From CAKZQX01 sp034436755 (GTDB taxonomy: Bacteria; Chloroflexota; Chloroflexia; Chloroflexales; Chloroflexaceae), in NCBI GenBank assembly GCA_034436755.1, contig DAOTVB010000248.1, forward strand, positions 1-64,000: a stretch of 64,000 nucleotides of DNA, read 5' to 3'. Position numbers and translations under genes: made by a program. Shown in pieces: positions 48,269-55,841 of the stretch (its first letter is position 1; each line of letters opens with the position of its first letter). A model generated the notes under the pieces. It was not told the origin of the DNA and ran no database searches. It was given only the letters and a program-made list of their open reading frames with translations.

Positions 48269-48335
48269 TGTTACATGGTCGTTCATCCGGTGGCTGTGAT
48301 GCGCCTGCGGCAGCCATGCTGCCGCCGACTACTGG
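48266..48335 (+). repeat. Element A left-end fragment in tandem with copy 3
   Basis: AGGTGTTACATGG followed by GATGCGCCTGCGGCAGC repeats the left end and left module of element A directly after copy 3. It then breaks off in GCCATGCTGCCGCC. Confidence 0.5.
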
Positions 48336-48458
48336 CTGCGGCAATACAATCCGGCTGCGATTCCGAATGGAATTCATTCGAGAATATGGGACAAAGCATA
48401 CCCATCGCATTCCCATGGGTTTGTTCTCTGCGCTGTGCTGCTGTGTTCTTTGCGTTCT

Positions 48459-48487
48459 TTGCGTTCTATCCCCTGCCCCGTTACAAT
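48459..48487 (+). promoter_or_regulatory. Promoter of the phytol/dolichol kinase-like gene
   Basis: TTGCGT and TACAAT are separated by 17 bases, and the start codon is 37 bases downstream. Confidence 0.6.
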
Positions 48488-48523
48488 ACGCCCCAGGATA
48501 ATGCCAGACAGCCCTGCCCGTCT

Positions 48524-49228
48524 ATGACAATGCGTGATCTGATCGGTTTAGGTGTTGGGTATGCTTACCCGGTGGCCCTGATCGGGTTGGCGGAGGCGGT
48601 GCGCCGCTGGAAAGGTTATCCGCAAGATTTTACCCGGAAGCTTATCCATATCGGCGCAGGGATGTGGGTCTTTGGCATCCTGGCCCTGTTCGATACCTGG
48701 TATATTGGTCTGCTGCCATTTGCGACCTTTATCATCCTGAACTATATCTTCTACCGGTATCGTGTCTTTGCTGCGATGGATGCGCCCGATAGTACCCCTG
48801 GAACTATCTATTTTGCGTTATCGATAACGCTACTCTTTCTGGCGTTCTGGCGTCCCGATAGCCCGCTGGATCGGGGCTATGTTGCAGTGGCCGGGACGAT
48901 GGCGATGACCTGGGGCGATGCGCTGGCTGCGATCATCGGGCAGCGGTGGGGGCAGCATCGATATACCATTGCCGGGAACACGCGCACATGGGAAGGTTCG
49001 GGCGTGATGCTGCTTGCCAGTTTTGTGTCGATACTGCTCACGCTGCTGCTGATCCCCGGCTCCTCACTTAGCCTGGAGACATCCGCCCTGAGCCTGGGTA
49101 CCTGCCTGGTGGCGGCACTGCTCGCCGGCATAACCGCTGCTTTGGTTGAGAGTGTTTCTCCCAGAGGTACCGACAACCTGAGTGTACCGTTGCTGACAGC
49201 GCTGGTCGTATTTGGTAGTACAATGTAG
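48524..49228 (+). CDS. Polyprenol kinase-like membrane protein (phytol/dolichol kinase family)
   Basis: A 234-residue protein with six or seven hydrophobic segments. KLIHIGAGMWVFGILALF near the N-terminus and the CTP-binding-type motif (MTWGDALAAIIGQRWGQHRY, then NTRTWEGSG) match the DGK1/SEC59/VTE5 family of CTP-dependent lipid kinases. Candidate substrates are phytol, geranylgeraniol or farnesol, recycled from chlorophyll-type tails, but the substrate is inferred. No ribosome binding site is evident. The ATG lies 37 bases after a good promoter, and upstream in-frame codons are in repeat DNA. Confidence 0.8.
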   Translation: MTMRDLIGLGVGYAYPVALIGLAEAVRRWKGYPQDFTRKLIHIGAGMWVFGILALFDTWYIGLLPFATFIILNYIFYRYRVFAAMDAPDSTPGTIYFALSITLLFLAFWRPDSPLDRGYVAVAGTMAMTWGDALAAIIGQRWGQHRYTIAGNTRTWEGSGVMLLASFVSILLTLLLIPGSSLSLETSALSLGTCLVAALLAGITAALVESVSPRGTDNLSVPLLTALVVFGSTM

Positions 49229-49248
49229 TCGAAAGGCAAACGTAGCTC

Positions 49249-50028
49249 TCAGTAGAGATCGGCGCGGCGGTCGCGCAGGACGCCCATCCGTGAACGTACG
49301 GTTTCGACCAGGCTGAGATCCAGGGTGGCGGTGAGCAGTTCCGGCTCCTCTCCGCCCTCGACCAGGATTTCGCCCCAGGGATCGACAACCAGCGTGTGAC
49401 CGCAGAAGGTATTCTTCCGGTCCTGCCCGACCCGGTTCACGGCAATCACAAAGCACTGGTTTTCAATGGCCCGGGCGCGCACCAGCGTACGCCAGTGCTC
49501 CAGGCGGGGATGCGGCCACTCTGCCGGGACAATGATGACGCCGGCTCCCTGCAGGGCATAGGTACGAAACAGTTCCGGAAAGCGCAGATCATAGCAGATT
49601 GCCAGCGCACATGGTCCCCACGGTGCATCAAAGAGGGTACGGTTGTTGCCGGGGGCCAGATAGTGATCTTCGGACATCAACCCGAAGAGATGGAGTTTAT
49701 CATAGCTCGCCAGCAGGGTACCATCAGCGCCGTACACCGTCGCCGTATTGGTTGGACGCCCATCGCGCCGCGCCAGGGTTGAGCCGGCGATGGCGATCTG
49801 CCGGGTCCGCGCCAGGTTCGCTATCTCGGTGTAGATGCCGCTACCGGGAGCATCAGCCAGTTCGGCGGCCCGCGTCAGATCATAGCCGGTAGACCACAAC
49901 TCGGGTAAAACCAGCAGATCGGCTCCCTGTGCGGCAGCGGTGGCTGCCAGTTGCCGTACCGTTGTCAGGTTTGCCGACGGTTCACCCAGGTGAATATCCA
50001 TCTGGGCCAGCGCCACATGTAACTGCAT
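49249..50028 (-). CDS. Carbon-nitrogen hydrolase (nitrilase superfamily, omega-amidase-like)
   Basis: A 259-residue hydrolase. The catalytic triad is Glu43 (LPELW), Lys111 (YDKLHLFG) and Cys145 (ICYDLRFPE), the standard E-K-C set. RFPELFRTYALQGA and VGQD near residue 195 resemble omega-amidase/YafV-type enzymes that hydrolyse alpha-keto amides, but related amidases share these motifs. AAGGAG lies six bases before the ATG at 50028. The gene is convergent with the lipid kinase-like gene. Confidence 0.88.
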   Translation of the reverse strand: MQLHVALAQMDIHLGEPSANLTTVRQLAATAAAQGADLLVLPELWSTGYDLTRAAELADAPGSGIYTEIANLARTRQIAIAGSTLARRDGRPTNTATVYGADGTLLASYDKLHLFGLMSEDHYLAPGNNRTLFDAPWGPCALAICYDLRFPELFRTYALQGAGVIIVPAEWPHPRLEHWRTLVRARAIENQCFVIAVNRVGQDRKNTFCGHTLVVDPWGEILVEGGEEPELLTATLDLSLVETVRSRMGVLRDRRADLY

Positions 50029-50301
50029 GGCAGTCTCCTTTATGTAACCTTTATTTGAAGTCAATAGGGATACCTGGGAGGCATTATACCATCAGGGTAG
50101 ACACAGTCAGTGCGGATTTCACACTCCAGGACGCCGACAGCACAATATGACTAGTCCTGAATAGTACCCTGGTATATGGACGAAACCGGACCAACACCGT
50201 ACAATCAAATTATTGACGGGACTTTTACGTTTCCGTAGTGTTATGATGGATCACTATGTTACGGGCTGTGCTTGGCAATGGTGCAGTCAGGGGAGGGCTC
50301 A

Positions 50302-50685
50302 GTGGATAGCCTTCGGATACCTATCCTGAAAATTGGCGATGTGCTCATCGCCTCGATTCAAGTAGCATTGCACGATGCTTCTGCCGTGCAGTTTAAAGAT
50401 GATCTTCTGCAAAAGATCCACGATACCAAGGCGCGTGGCGTGATTGTCGATCTGACGGCCCTGGATGTAGTGGATAGTTTTATCGGCCGTCTGATTGCCG
50501 ATATTGCAGCAATGGCCGGGTTGATGGGAACGCGGGTGGTGTTGACGGGGTTGCAACCGGCCGTCGCAATCACGCTGGTCGAACTGGGCCTGGAACTACC
50601 ACGGGTGCTGACAGCCCTGAATCTGGAAAAGGGCCTGGCAATGATGCAAAGCCTGACTGAGGAGAGCGGAGATGACGCAAGCTAA
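50302..50685 (+). CDS. rsbS: RsbS-like STAS antagonist
   Basis: A 127-residue STAS domain protein. The conserved phosphoacceptor is Ser59 in VVDSFIGR, the same residue number as in Bacillus subtilis RsbS. RIPILKIGDVLIASIQVAL is the typical N-terminal strand. In stressosomes RsbS binds and holds the kinase RsbT until stress. GGAGG lies five bases before the GTG at 50302, whereas the ATG at 50278 has none, so GTG is chosen. It overlaps rsbT by 14 bases. No RsbR-type sensor gene is adjacent. Confidence 0.88.
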   Translation: MDSLRIPILKIGDVLIASIQVALHDASAVQFKDDLLQKIHDTKARGVIVDLTALDVVDSFIGRLIADIAAMAGLMGTRVVLTGLQPAVAITLVELGLELPRVLTALNLEKGLAMMQSLTEESGDDAS

Positions 50686-51073
50686 GGCGGCGGTGATCCG
50701 TAGCGACCTTGATATCGTCATTGCCCGCACCCTGGCACGGGATACCGCGAAGGCTTTGGGGTTTGGCGCGATTGATCAGGCGCGCATTGCCACGGCCGTC
50801 AGCGAGTTGGCACGGAATATCTTTCTCTATGCGGGAACCGGCAGCATCACGGTACGTGAAGTTGAGCGGCAGAGTCGTAAGGGAATTGAAATTGTGTGCG
50901 AAGACCAGGGTCCTGGCATCCCCGATATCGATCTGGTCATGCAAGATGGTTATAGTACATCGCGTGGTATGGGCATGGGGCTTCCGGGTGCCAAACGCCT
51001 GATGGACGAGTTCGACATCCGCTCCCACGAAGGTGAGGGGACGACGATTGTCTGTCGCAAGTGGCGTGCCTGA
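50672..51073 (+). CDS. rsbT: RsbT-like serine/threonine kinase
   Basis: A 133-residue GHKL-fold kinase. The N-box TAVSELARNIFLYAG, G1-type DQGPGIPD and the glycine-rich GMGMGLPGAKRLMDEF are those of RsbT, which phosphorylates RsbS and switches on the phosphatase RsbU. It starts inside rsbS, so the two are coupled. GAGGAG lies seven bases before its ATG. Downstream RsbU, RsbV and RsbW are not in the window, so the output pathway is unknown. Confidence 0.9.
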   Translation: MTQAKAAVIRSDLDIVIARTLARDTAKALGFGAIDQARIATAVSELARNIFLYAGTGSITVREVERQSRKGIEIVCEDQGPGIPDIDLVMQDGYSTSRGMGMGLPGAKRLMDEFDIRSHEGEGTTIVCRKWRA

Positions 51074-51193
51074 GCCGTTTGTCTATGTCGGGTGATACGC
51101 ATGGGCCTCCCTGGTGAGGTCTTTTGTCTTACTCTCGGGTATCCTGAACACTGGCGTACAATCAACACAGTGCGTGAGCACATCCGGTATCCG

Positions 51194-51220
51194 GGCCGGT
51201 GGATGCATAGTCCACCGGCC
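51194..51220 (+). terminator. GC-rich hairpin downstream of rsbST
   Basis: GGCCGGTGGA (51194-51203) pairs perfectly with 51211-51220 around a 7-base loop, followed by the moderately T-rich TGGTGTGTTATT. It lies 120 bases after rsbT and probably ends that transcript. Confidence 0.5.
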
Positions 51221-51355
51221 TGGTGTGTTATTATGGGAGCTACGATGGTTCATAGTCAGGACGCGGGCGGGATCGATTGAGCGCCTGGGAGTGCGGCAGC
51301 CATGCTACCGCGCTAAGGTTTTGCATAATATCCGTATGCGAGGCAGGATAGAGCT

Positions 51356-52369
51356 ATGCTGAGTGATCATCCGCATCGCCGCTACAATCCGCTGGCCGAT
51401 GAGTGGGTGCTGGTCTCGCCACACCGGAACCGGCGACCCTGGCAGGGCCAGGTTGAAACCCCTACCGTTGAGACACTCCCACACTACGATCCCGAATGTT
51501 ATCTCTGTCCCGGCAATACGCGTGCCGGCGGTGTGTGCAACCCCGACTACAGCACTACATATGTTTTTGATAATGATTTTGCCGCGCTCTTGCCCGATAT
51601 CCCGGAGCAGGTTGTCGCGGAGAACGAACTGCTGCAAAGCCGCAGTGAGCGGGGCATCTGTCGGGTGGTCTGCTTTTCGCCGCGCCACGATCTGAGCCTG
51701 GCCCACCTGGAACCGGCCGCGATCCGGAATGTTATTGATACCTGGGCGGCGCAGGTAGAGGATCTGCATGCCCGCCCCTACATCAACTATGTGCAGATCT
51801 TTGAGAATCGCGGCGCAATGATGGGGGCCAGCAATCCGCATCCCCATGGGCAGATCTGGGCGACCGAGAGCCTGCCCGTCCTGGTTGCGCGGGAGCAGAC
51901 CGCGCAGGCCGCCTACTATGCGCGGCATGGGCGCACGTTGCTGAGTGATTACCTGGCGACGGAGCTGGCAAACGGGGAGCGGTTGGTCTACGCTAATGCG
52001 CATTTTGTGGCGCTGGTGCCCTTCTGGGCGGTCTGGCCCTTTGAAACGCTGATCATCAGCCGCCGCCCGCTGCCCCTACTCACCCAGCTTGATGCGGCTG
52101 AACGTGATGGGTTGGCCGATCTGCTCAAGCGCCTGACGAGCGGGTACAACAACCTGTTTCAGGCACCCTTCCCCTACTCGATGGGGTTGCATCAGCAGCC
52201 CGGCGATGGTGCGGCGCACCCGGAATGGCATTTGCATATCCATTTTTATCCGCCGCTGTTGCGTTCGGCAACGGTGCGTAAGTTTATGGTCGGGTTTGAA
52301 ATGCTCAGTGAGCCCCAGCGCGATATCACCCCGGAGCAGGCCGCCGGGCGTTTACGCGAAGTGATGTAG
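51356..52369 (+). CDS. galT: Galactose-1-phosphate uridylyltransferase
   Basis: A 337-residue enzyme of the Leloir pathway that exchanges UMP between UDP-glucose and galactose-1-phosphate. The active-site HPH is at residues 162-164 (SNPHPHGQIW), with His164 as the nucleophile by homology. The zinc-type pair CYLCPGN is present, as are HFVALVPFWAVWPFE and EWHLHIHFYPPLLR. AGGA lies seven bases before the ATG. galK begins ten bases after the stop. Confidence 0.95.
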   Translation: MLSDHPHRRYNPLADEWVLVSPHRNRRPWQGQVETPTVETLPHYDPECYLCPGNTRAGGVCNPDYSTTYVFDNDFAALLPDIPEQVVAENELLQSRSERGICRVVCFSPRHDLSLAHLEPAAIRNVIDTWAAQVEDLHARPYINYVQIFENRGAMMGASNPHPHGQIWATESLPVLVAREQTAQAAYYARHGRTLLSDYLATELANGERLVYANAHFVALVPFWAVWPFETLIISRRPLPLLTQLDAAERDGLADLLKRLTSGYNNLFQAPFPYSMGLHQQPGDGAAHPEWHLHIHFYPPLLRSATVRKFMVGFEMLSEPQRDITPEQAAGRLREVM

Positions 52370-52378
52370 AGGTTGTTT

Positions 52379-53542
52379 ATGCTTGATCCTGATGCCATCC
52401 GCCAGCGCTTTCGCCGGCACTACGCGGTGCCACCGGAACTGATTGTTGCGGCCCCTGGTCGGGTAAATCTGCTGGGTGAGCATACCGACTACAACGATGG
52501 TTTTGTGCTGCCGGTTGCAATTGACCGGGCCACCTGCGTGGCTGCCCGCCCGCGCGCTGATCGTCAGGTGCGCGTCCGTACCGCCCAGTTTGATCAGTCC
52601 GACAGTTTTTCGCTTGATCAGATCGTGCCCAACGCAGACGCTCCCTGGAGTAACTATGTCCGGGGGGTGGCCCAGGGACTGCTGGACCGTGGGCTGCCGT
52701 TGCGCGGCGCGGATCTGCTGATTGACAGCGATATACCGCTGGGTAGCGGGCTCTCTTCCTCGGCGGCGCTGGAGGTTGCCGTGGGATATGTGCTGCAACG
52801 GCTGAACCAGCAGGCTCAGTCTCTTTCGGGTGAGGAACTGGCGCTGCTGGCGCAGGCGGCGGAGAACCAGTTTGTTGGCGTGCAGTGTGGCATTATGGAC
52901 CAGTTTATCGTTACGCTGGGGCAGGCGGAACACGCCCTGCTGATCGATACCCGCGACCTGGGCTATGAACTGGTGCCGCTGCCCTCCTCCGTACGGGTGG
53001 TGGTCTGCGATAGCCGGGTGGAGCGGACGCTGGCGGGGTCGGCCTATAACCAGCGGCGAGCTGAGTGTGCCGAGGCGGTACAACTGCTCCAGCCCCATCT
53101 GCCACACATCAATGCGTTGCGGGATGTGACCCCGGATGATCTGGCGCGTTATGCGGATATGCTGCCACCGTTAGTGCAGGCGCGTGCCCGCCATGTTGTC
53201 AGCGAGAATGCCCGGACACTGACTGGAGCGGCGGCCTTGCGCACGGGCAATCTGGCGGATTTTGGTCAGTGTATGCGCGACAGCCATACCAGCCTCCGCG
53301 ATGATTATGCGGTCAGCATTGCAGAACTGGATGTGCTGGTGGCGGCGGCAACTTCCGTACCGGGGTGCTACGGGTCGCGGCTCACCGGGGCGGGGTTTGG
53401 TGGCTGCACGGTCAGTCTGGTGGATGCGGGGGCGGTTGAGGCGTTTCGGTCGCAGGTAGCGGCGGCCTATCAGGAGACCTGCGGGCGCACTGCCGCAATC
53501 TATGTCTGTGCTGTCAGCGCCGGTGTGCAGCCAGTGGGATGA
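52379..53542 (+). CDS. galK: Galactokinase
   Basis: A 387-residue GHMP kinase that phosphorylates galactose at C1. Signature segments are GRVNLLGEHTDYNDGFVLP (galactose binding), SDIPLGSGLSSSAALEVAVG (ATP-binding loop) and SRLTGAGFGGCTVSLV. GAGG lies seven bases before the ATG at 52379. It is cotranscribed with galT. The epimerase GalE is not in the window. Confidence 0.96.
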   Translation: MLDPDAIRQRFRRHYAVPPELIVAAPGRVNLLGEHTDYNDGFVLPVAIDRATCVAARPRADRQVRVRTAQFDQSDSFSLDQIVPNADAPWSNYVRGVAQGLLDRGLPLRGADLLIDSDIPLGSGLSSSAALEVAVGYVLQRLNQQAQSLSGEELALLAQAAENQFVGVQCGIMDQFIVTLGQAEHALLIDTRDLGYELVPLPSSVRVVVCDSRVERTLAGSAYNQRRAECAEAVQLLQPHLPHINALRDVTPDDLARYADMLPPLVQARARHVVSENARTLTGAAALRTGNLADFGQCMRDSHTSLRDDYAVSIAELDVLVAAATSVPGCYGSRLTGAGFGGCTVSLVDAGAVEAFRSQVAAAYQETCGRTAAIYVCAVSAGVQPVG

Positions 53543-53547
53543 AGATC

Positions 53548-53642
53548 AGAACTTATGCGATAACCATGCAAACTGGACGTTTTTTAGATGAACATGCAAA
53601 CTTCGCCTGTGGCAGCATGGTGCTTTTTACTTTTTATCTTTA
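53548..53642 (+). mobile_element. Element A copy 4, left half only
   Basis: ACTTATGCGATAACC, CATGCAAACTGGACG and TTCGCCTGTGGCAGCATGG follow the left half of the other copies in order, then the sequence runs into TTTTTACTTTTTATC and stops. The palindrome's second arm, the right module and the right end are missing. It lies between galK and the hydrolase gene. Confidence 0.65.
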
Positions 53643-53676
53643 CACCGGCCAGACAGCATTGTAGCAAGAGAGACCA

Positions 53677-54678
53677 ATGCCTACACCAACATCCCTTCCA
53701 TCCACTCCCCAGCGGATCGCCGACGGCATAACCCGCCTGTATGATCCGCTCTCGCAGGCGGTTCTGCCGCTGGTCGATGGCGTATCGCGCAGGTTGCTCT
53801 GCTACCAGGGTGTTCAGCAACAGAGCCGCCCTGTTGCCGGTATCAACACGAATTTTTACTACACCCCTGGTTGTTCCACGTCTGAAAGGTCTGATCAGGC
53901 GATGCCGGTGCTGCTGCTGCATGGCATTGCCGACAATGCGCTGACCTGGCTCTGGCAGATTCCCGCGCTACGCAGCATCGGCCCGGTGTACGCGGTTGAT
54001 CTTCCCGGTTTTGGGTTGAGCGGCTGCCCGCCGGGACAATCCTATGCTCCATTTGATGATCTCTGCGTTTTTCTCGAAACCTTCCTGGAGCGCGTTATTG
54101 GCGGGCCGGCGCTGGTTGTCGGCAACTCGCTGGGCGGGTGGCTGGCGGTACGGCTGGCATGGACGCTGCCCCACCTGGTACGCGGTCTGGTGCTGATCAA
54201 TGCGGGTGGAGCCTGGCTGGAGGGACGTTACTCCTGGGAGCCGTTTGTGGAGATGATCAAGATGCCGGATCTACGTGCGGTGCAGCAGGTCTACCGGCAG
54301 ATGTTCGGGCAGGTCTTTTGGAAATGGCCGCTCTACCTGGGCCTGCGCAGTTTTCAGGCGCGATTTCGCTGCCAGGCGGTCAGTCTGTTTGTTAGTGCAT
54401 TTACGGGAGAGGAGTTTCTCCACCCGCAGGATTTACACCATCTGCCGGTGCCTGCGGGTCTGATCTGGGGATTGGCAGACTATTTTTTGCCGGCGGGTTC
54501 ACACGAATTCTTCCAGAAGCATTTGTGGAATGCCCCGCAACTGCAGTTGCCGGGCTGTGGACATCTGCCACAACGCGAACAGCCCCGCCGTGTTAACCAG
54601 TTTATCCGGACCTTCGCAGCGAAGCCGGGAGTCAGCCTACCGTACGCTCCAGCGGTGGCAGCATCCCATGCTCTGTGA
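53677..54678 (+). CDS. Alpha/beta-fold hydrolase
   Basis: A 333-residue hydrolase. The nucleophile elbow is GNSLGG with Ser151; the oxyanion region is LLLHGIADNALTW; the acid is probably the Asp of GLADYFLP and the base the His of GCGHLPQRE. Substrates cannot be inferred; relatives include esterases, haloperoxidases and carbon-carbon hydrolases. Its last 47 bases overlap the convergent HD-GYP gene. Confidence 0.85.
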   Translation: MPTPTSLPSTPQRIADGITRLYDPLSQAVLPLVDGVSRRLLCYQGVQQQSRPVAGINTNFYYTPGCSTSERSDQAMPVLLLHGIADNALTWLWQIPALRSIGPVYAVDLPGFGLSGCPPGQSYAPFDDLCVFLETFLERVIGGPALVVGNSLGGWLAVRLAWTLPHLVRGLVLINAGGAWLEGRYSWEPFVEMIKMPDLRAVQQVYRQMFGQVFWKWPLYLGLRSFQARFRCQAVSLFVSAFTGEEFLHPQDLHHLPVPAGLIWGLADYFLPAGSHEFFQKHLWNAPQLQLPGCGHLPQREQPRRVNQFIRTFAAKPGVSLPYAPAVAASHAL

Positions 54679-55687
54679 GCCAGCCGACGAAGATAGCGAC
54701 AATCTCGGGATCCCAGGCGGTTCCGGCCCCGCCCTCCAGCCGTGTGGCGGCCTCGGCATAGCTGATTACCTGATTGTAGGTACGCTGCGTGGTCATGGCA
54801 TCGAAGGCATCCACTACCGCCACAATGCGCGCGCCCAGCGGAATAGCTTCACCGGCCAGACCGTCCGGGTAGCCGGTGCCGTCCCAGCGCTCATGGTGCC
54901 CACGCACAATCGGGCCGACCTTCGCCGCCATCCGCAGGGGCGCAACAATCCGCTCACCGATCAGCGTGTGCTGCTGCATCACCTGGTACTCGGCGGGGGT
55001 CAGCGGGCCATCTTTGCGAATGATCGTCTCATCAATCCCAATTTTGCCGACATCATGCAGGAGTGCGCCATAGCGTAGTGCCGTCAGTTCGGTGTCGGAG
55101 AACCCCAGGCGTTCACCAATGGTCACAGAGTAGAGCGCCAGGCGCTGAACATGGCCTTCGGTGTAGGCATCACGCGCCTCAACCGTACGCGCCAGAGCGA
55201 AGATGACATTTTCGGCAGGTTCCAGCGTGTCGTTGCGTCGCTTGACCTGCAACAGCGTGCGAACGCGCAGATCCAGTTCCTGCATGTCAATGGGCTTCTG
55301 CAAATAGCCTTCCGCTCCGGCCGCAATACTCATCAGTTGCGCCTGCCGGTCGGCGTGTGCAGTGACAATAATGATCGGGATCAGGCGGGTGTCTTCCTGC
55401 TGCTTGAGTTTAGCGCAGATATCCAGTCCACCAATGTCTGGTAAGCGCATGTCAAGGAGGATCAGGTCGGGGCGCTGGCGCGCAACCAGCTCAAGGGCCG
55501 CCTTACCGTTAGTCGCAATAACGCTGCGATAGCCTGACTCGCCCAGCATAGAGGCGAGTACCTCGGCAATGAGTATATGATCATCGACAATAAGAATGTA
55601 GCCGGTATCGTCTTCGGACTGATCCAGGTACGGATTTGCTGCTTCATCGGGGTAACGAAGCGCTCCGTGCCCTGAGAAGTGCTGCAT
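54632..55687 (-). CDS. Response regulator with HD-GYP cyclic-di-GMP phosphodiesterase domain
   Basis: A 351-residue protein. The receiver domain (about 28-150) has phospho-acceptor Asp79 (LILLDMRLPD). The HD-GYP domain (about 165-340) has LLHDVGKIGI, HHERWDGTGYPDGL and DAFDAMTTQRTY, that is, a full metal and GYP set, so an active phosphodiesterase is likely. GGAGGGAAAGG lies just upstream of the ATG at 55687. It is convergent with and overlaps the hydrolase gene. Its kinase is not adjacent. Confidence 0.93.
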   Translation of the reverse strand: MQHFSGHGALRYPDEAANPYLDQSEDDTGYILIVDDHILIAEVLASMLGESGYRSVIATNGKAALELVARQRPDLILLDMRLPDIGGLDICAKLKQQEDTRLIPIIIVTAHADRQAQLMSIAAGAEGYLQKPIDMQELDLRVRTLLQVKRRNDTLEPAENVIFALARTVEARDAYTEGHVQRLALYSVTIGERLGFSDTELTALRYGALLHDVGKIGIDETIIRKDGPLTPAEYQVMQQHTLIGERIVAPLRMAAKVGPIVRGHHERWDGTGYPDGLAGEAIPLGARIVAVVDAFDAMTTQRTYNQVISYAEAATRLEGGAGTAWDPEIVAIFVGWLTEHGMLPPLERTVG

Positions 55688-55841
55688 ATCCCTTTCCCTC
55701 CATGACAAGATCTCAGTTCTTCCCCCCGTCTAACGTCCCCATGCAGTATACAATCGTGTGCTGAATTTTTAATGACAATTGCGCGCGCAACAGCAATAAT
55801 GAGGTCATCGGCGTGCCGGCGGCGCGCATTGGATTGAACGA

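Noticed and set aside
48355..48390. GAATGGAATTCATTC palindrome upstream of the lipid kinase-like gene
   Set aside because: It is short, not repeated elsewhere in the window and without a plausible regulator. It was not given feature status.
54632..54678. Overlap of the alpha/beta hydrolase and HD-GYP genes as a sign of a wrong start or frame
   Set aside because: Both proteins are full length with complete motifs. The overlap is of convergent 3' ends and needs no correction.
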